A stretch of 64,000 bases of DNA, taken from the NCBI RefSeq assembly GCF_900114495.1, contig NZ_FOZI01000004.1:1-64000 (forward strand). Direction: 5' to 3'. Origin of the DNA: Dyella sp. OK004. GTDB taxonomy: Bacteria; Pseudomonadota; Gammaproteobacteria; Xanthomonadales; Rhodanobacteraceae. Under the pieces are notes generated by a model that was not told the origin of the DNA, ran no database searches, and saw only the letters and a program-made list of their open reading frames with translations. This document shows positions 61,555 to 64,000 of the stretch, in pieces. The first letter of the stretch is position 1. Each line of letters opens with the position of its first letter. Made by a program: the position numbers and the translations under genes.

Positions 61555-61932
61555 TCAGGCGTTGACGAAACCAGGTGGACCACGCGGTGCTGCGGCCAGC
61601 GGCGAATGGCGCGAGAACGCAGGTGCTCCACGCCACAAGACGGGGATATAGGTGTTCTGAGGAAGGACGGAAGGCAGCCAGATTGCGCCGCTCAGAACCG
61701 GTGTGTGGCTAAGCAGGCTGCAGTAGCCGCAGTGCTCCATGGACGGAACATGCGGGTGCGGAGAGGCCGGATGCCCTGCGTGTTCCACGTGCTCGCCGCA
61801 CATCATGCCCATGCCGGGCATCGGCCCGGCCGTAGGCAAGGTCTGCGATATCACCGGCGCAACGATGGTGAGCCATATGGCGGCCATGGCCAGCCACGCA
61901 ACGAACCGTCGTTGTGTGCGCAAACGAATCAC
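61555..61932 (-). CDS. DUF2946 copper-associated small protein
   Basis: A 125-residue protein. An N-terminal hydrophobic segment WLAMAAIWLTIVAPVIS acts as signal or anchor. The Met/His/Cys-rich patch MPGMGMMCGEHVEHAGH and CGYCSLLSH mark DUF2946, which is often found beside copper receptor genes. It may bind copper in the periplasm. The start is a GTG with AGGGA about 7 bases before. Co-transcription with the receptor is likely. Confidence 0.82.
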   Translation of the reverse strand: MIRLRTQRRFVAWLAMAAIWLTIVAPVISQTLPTAGPMPGMGMMCGEHVEHAGHPASPHPHVPSMEHCGYCSLLSHTPVLSGAIWLPSVLPQNTYIPVLWRGAPAFSRHSPLAAAPRGPPGFVNA

Positions 61933-62049
61933 TCATTATCCCTGGAGTGCGACGAGCCTCGACCAGCGTAGCGCCGATCGGGCTGCATCATCCCATCGAT
62001 ACATCGCAACAGACACTGCGGCACAGTGCCGCTGGCGTTGCTGGGCCGG

Positions 62050-63615
62050 TCAGGCGCCGAGCAGCAGCCGATAGGCTGGGCTATCGCTCTCATCCCAGTG
62101 CGGATAGCCCAGCGTGCGCAGGAACGACTGGAACATCGCGCGCTCATCCGCGGGTACCTGGATGCCGACCAGGATGCGGCCGTAATCGGCACCGTGGTTG
62201 CGGTAGTGGAACAGGCTGATGTTCCAGTCCGGGTGCATATGACCGAGGAAGCGGGTGAGGGCGCCGGGGCGTTCGGGAAATTCGAAGCGGTAGAGCAGTT
62301 CGTCGTGCGCCAGCAGCGAGCGGCCGCCGATCATGTGGCGCAGGTGCAGTTTGGCCAGCTCGTCGTCGGTAAGGTCGAGTACGCCGAAGCCTTGCGCGTG
62401 GAACGCGGCGGTCAGCGCTTCGCGTTCGCCGCGGCTGTGGATCTGGATGCCGACGAAGATATGCGCCTGCGTGGCATCGCCGATGCGGTAGTTGAATTCG
62501 GTGATGGCGCGCTGGCCCAGCGCGGTGCAGAAGCGGCGGAAGCTGCCGCGTTCTTCCGGGATGGTCACAGCGAACACGGCTTCGCGCTGCTCGCCGACTT
62601 CGGCGCGCTCGGCGACGAAGCGCAGGCGATCGAAGTTCATGTTGGCGCCGGAAACGATGGCGACCAGGGTTTCATCGCGCAGGCCATGTTCCGCCGCGTA
62701 GTGCTTGAGGCCGGCCACAGCCAGTGCGCCGGAGGGTTCCGGCACGCTGCGCGTTTCCTGGAACACATCGCGGATCGCCGCGCAGATGGCATCGGTATCC
62801 ACTCGCACCATCGCATCCACGTGGCGCTGACACACCGCAAAGGTTTCCGCGCCGACCTGTTTCACCGCGGTGCCGTCGGCGAACAGGCCGACTTCGTCCA
62901 GTGCGACGCGTGTGCCGGTTTCCAGGGAACGTGCCATCGCGTCCGAATCGGCCGTTTGCACGCCGATCACCTTGATCTCCGGGCGCAGCGCCTTGACGTA
63001 TGCCGCCACGCCGGCCAGCAGGCCGCCGCCACCGACCGGAACGAAGATCGCATGCAACGGCCCCGGATGCTGGCGCAGGATTTCCATGCCAACAGTGGCC
63101 TGGCCGGCGATCACGTCGGGGTCGTCGAAGGGATGCACAAAGCAGTAGCTGTGCTGCGCTTGCCGTCGTGCCGCTTCGGCCTGCGCGTCGCTATAGGAAT
63201 CGCCAGCCAGCACCACCTCGACCCAGCGGCCGCCGAAGCGGCGTACCGCGTCGATCTTTACCTGCGGCGCGGTCACCGGCATCACGATCACCGCATGCAG
63301 GCCGAGTCTCGCGGCGGCGAGCGCTACGCCCTGCGCATGATTGCCGGCGGAGGCGGCGATCACGCCACGCGCACGCTGCGCCGCGTCGAGACCCACCATC
63401 TTGTTGTAAGCACCGCGCAGCTTGAACGAGAACACTGGCTGCTGGTCTTCGCGCTTGAGCAATACGTTCTGGCCCAGGCGAGCGGATAGCAGTGGCGCCG
63501 GTTCCAATGGCGATTCACGTGCTACGTCGTAGACACGTGCGGCCAGCGTGCGGCGCAGAAGGTCATGATCCGTGTCGTCGCCGTCTTCCTGTCGTTCGGT
63601 GACCGCCGCGTTCAC
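62050..63615 (-). CDS. ilvA: threonine ammonia-lyase, biosynthetic
   Basis: A 521-residue IlvA, the first step from threonine to isoleucine. PLP lysine 65 in SFKLRGAYNK, SAGNHAQGVA and the phosphate loop GGGGLLAG are present. Two ACT-like regulatory domains (about 345-515) fit isoleucine feedback control. The start is a GTG overlapping the ilvM stop by 4 bases, so it is translated with it. Confidence 0.96.
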   Translation of the reverse strand: MNAAVTERQEDGDDTDHDLLRRTLAARVYDVARESPLEPAPLLSARLGQNVLLKREDQQPVFSFKLRGAYNKMVGLDAAQRARGVIAASAGNHAQGVALAAARLGLHAVIVMPVTAPQVKIDAVRRFGGRWVEVVLAGDSYSDAQAEAARRQAQHSYCFVHPFDDPDVIAGQATVGMEILRQHPGPLHAIFVPVGGGGLLAGVAAYVKALRPEIKVIGVQTADSDAMARSLETGTRVALDEVGLFADGTAVKQVGAETFAVCQRHVDAMVRVDTDAICAAIRDVFQETRSVPEPSGALAVAGLKHYAAEHGLRDETLVAIVSGANMNFDRLRFVAERAEVGEQREAVFAVTIPEERGSFRRFCTALGQRAITEFNYRIGDATQAHIFVGIQIHSRGEREALTAAFHAQGFGVLDLTDDELAKLHLRHMIGGRSLLAHDELLYRFEFPERPGALTRFLGHMHPDWNISLFHYRNHGADYGRILVGIQVPADERAMFQSFLRTLGYPHWDESDSPAYRLLLGA

Positions 63616-63860
63616 GGCATCGCGTCCACAGCCGGATGGCTGACCTCGATCACGTCAACCAACTTGCGTGTCTGCTTGATGAGCTGATCGACTGACGCGT
63701 CGGCACCATGCATGACCAAAGTGAGCTGGGAGACGGCGGGGTCCTGCGTCGCCGCGACCGTCAGCGAGTCGATGTTGTAGCCACGAGCCGAAAACAGGCC
63801 GGCGACCCGGACCAGCGCGCCAGCTTCGTTCTGCAACAGGATGGAAAGCGTGTGTTTCAT
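63612..63860 (-). CDS. ilvM: acetolactate synthase small (regulatory) subunit, short IlvM/IlvH form
   Basis: An 82-residue ACT-domain protein: MKHTLSILLQNEAGALVRVA, then GYNIDSLTVAATQDPAVSQL. It binds the large subunit and carries feedback control in longer forms; this short form lacks the C-terminal half of IlvH. It sits between ilvG (14-base gap) and ilvA (4-base overlap). The ATG of MKHTL is preferred over an upstream ATG six codons earlier. Confidence 0.88.
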   Translation of the reverse strand: MKHTLSILLQNEAGALVRVAGLFSARGYNIDSLTVAATQDPAVSQLTLVMHGADASVDQLIKQTRKLVDVIEVSHPAVDAMP

Positions 63861-63874
63861 GTCGGTCTCGGGGT

Positions 63875-64000
63875 TCAAAACATGTCGCTCGCGGGATCAT
63901 TCGTTTTTGCTGGCGCTTGCCGCGAAGCGATGTGGTCGCCGGTGATCATCTGCGCATAAGTCGCGCCAGGACCGACCATCGGGTACACACCGGCGTCGGG
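63875..64000 (-). CDS. ilvG: acetolactate synthase large subunit, C-terminal part
   Basis: Only the last 41 codons are inside the window; the gene starts beyond base 64000. The end reads PDAGVYPMVGPGATYAQMIT then GDHIASRQAP and finishes DPASDMF. The pattern VYPMVGPGA with a small tail is that of the acetolactate synthase large subunit. It heads the ilvG-ilvM-ilvA order with a 14-base gap to ilvM. Confidence 0.88.
   Translation of the reverse strand, partial: PDAGVYPMVGPGATYAQMITGDHIASRQAPAKTNDPASDMF

Overview
This is a high-GC chromosomal window from a gammaproteobacterium of the Xanthomonadales, most likely Rhodanobacteraceae (Dyella-like). The placement rests on the 16S sequence, on several long TonB-dependent receptors, and on gene arrangements I associate with this group (biotin genes with a bioH/bioC pair, ilvG-ilvM-ilvA order). 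It is recall-based; no search was run. I see no prophage, insertion sequence, integrase or CRISPR array.

Bases 1-5442 hold a complete rRNA operon: boxA leader, 16S, tRNA-Ile(GAT), tRNA-Ala(TGC), second boxA, 23S, 5S and a strong terminator. Its promoter lies before the window. Next come a rhomboid protease with a DUF1820 protein, a GspE/PulE-type ATPase with a glutamine amidotransferase, and glyQS (5.5-12.4 kb). From 12.4 to 26.2 kb lie an XRE-like regulator, an Oar-type TonB receptor, a YbaY-like lipoprotein, a GDSL esterase autotransporter, tex, a second lipoprotein, a GYF-RDD membrane protein, mnmG, and a 539-base gap with an orphan terminator, an sRNA candidate and a palindromic repeat. 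Then follow pepN, an aldose 1-epimerase, a PLP-dependent dehydratase/racemase, an EamA transporter, a V4R-like cysteine protein beside a free-standing MHYT protein, tag, an ETHE1-like metallo-hydrolase and a DUF899 protein (26.3-36.2 kb).

The reverse-strand biotin operon bioB-bioF-trhO-bioH-bioC (36.4-41.1 kb) makes pimeloyl-ACP precursors and biotin and carries the tRNA hydroxylase gene trhO in its middle. After comF comes a reverse-strand unit of TonB receptor, Ca-dependent phosphoinositide phospholipase C and CehA-type PHP hydrolase (42.2-47.6 kb). It looks like an uptake-and-degradation module for a phosphorylated or inositol-lipid substrate. A TetR/SDR/MFS resistance-type locus with two matching operators follows (47.9-50.9 kb). 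Then come ubiA, a YCF48-like beta-propeller, a TonB receptor, an MmyB-type XRE regulator with an NTF2-like target and a 17-base palindrome, a serine hydrolase, a copper receptor with its DUF2946 partner, and the branched-chain genes ilvA-ilvM-ilvG, the last cut by the window end.

Intergenic regions carry palindromic repeats. One GC-rich family occurs at four loci, twice as inverted doublets, and one doublet supplies the ribosome-binding site of the phospholipase gene. The points most worth follow-up are the TonB/PLC/PHP unit with its 16-base palindrome, the V4R-MHYT pair, the sRNA candidate and the unassigned operator-like palindromes.
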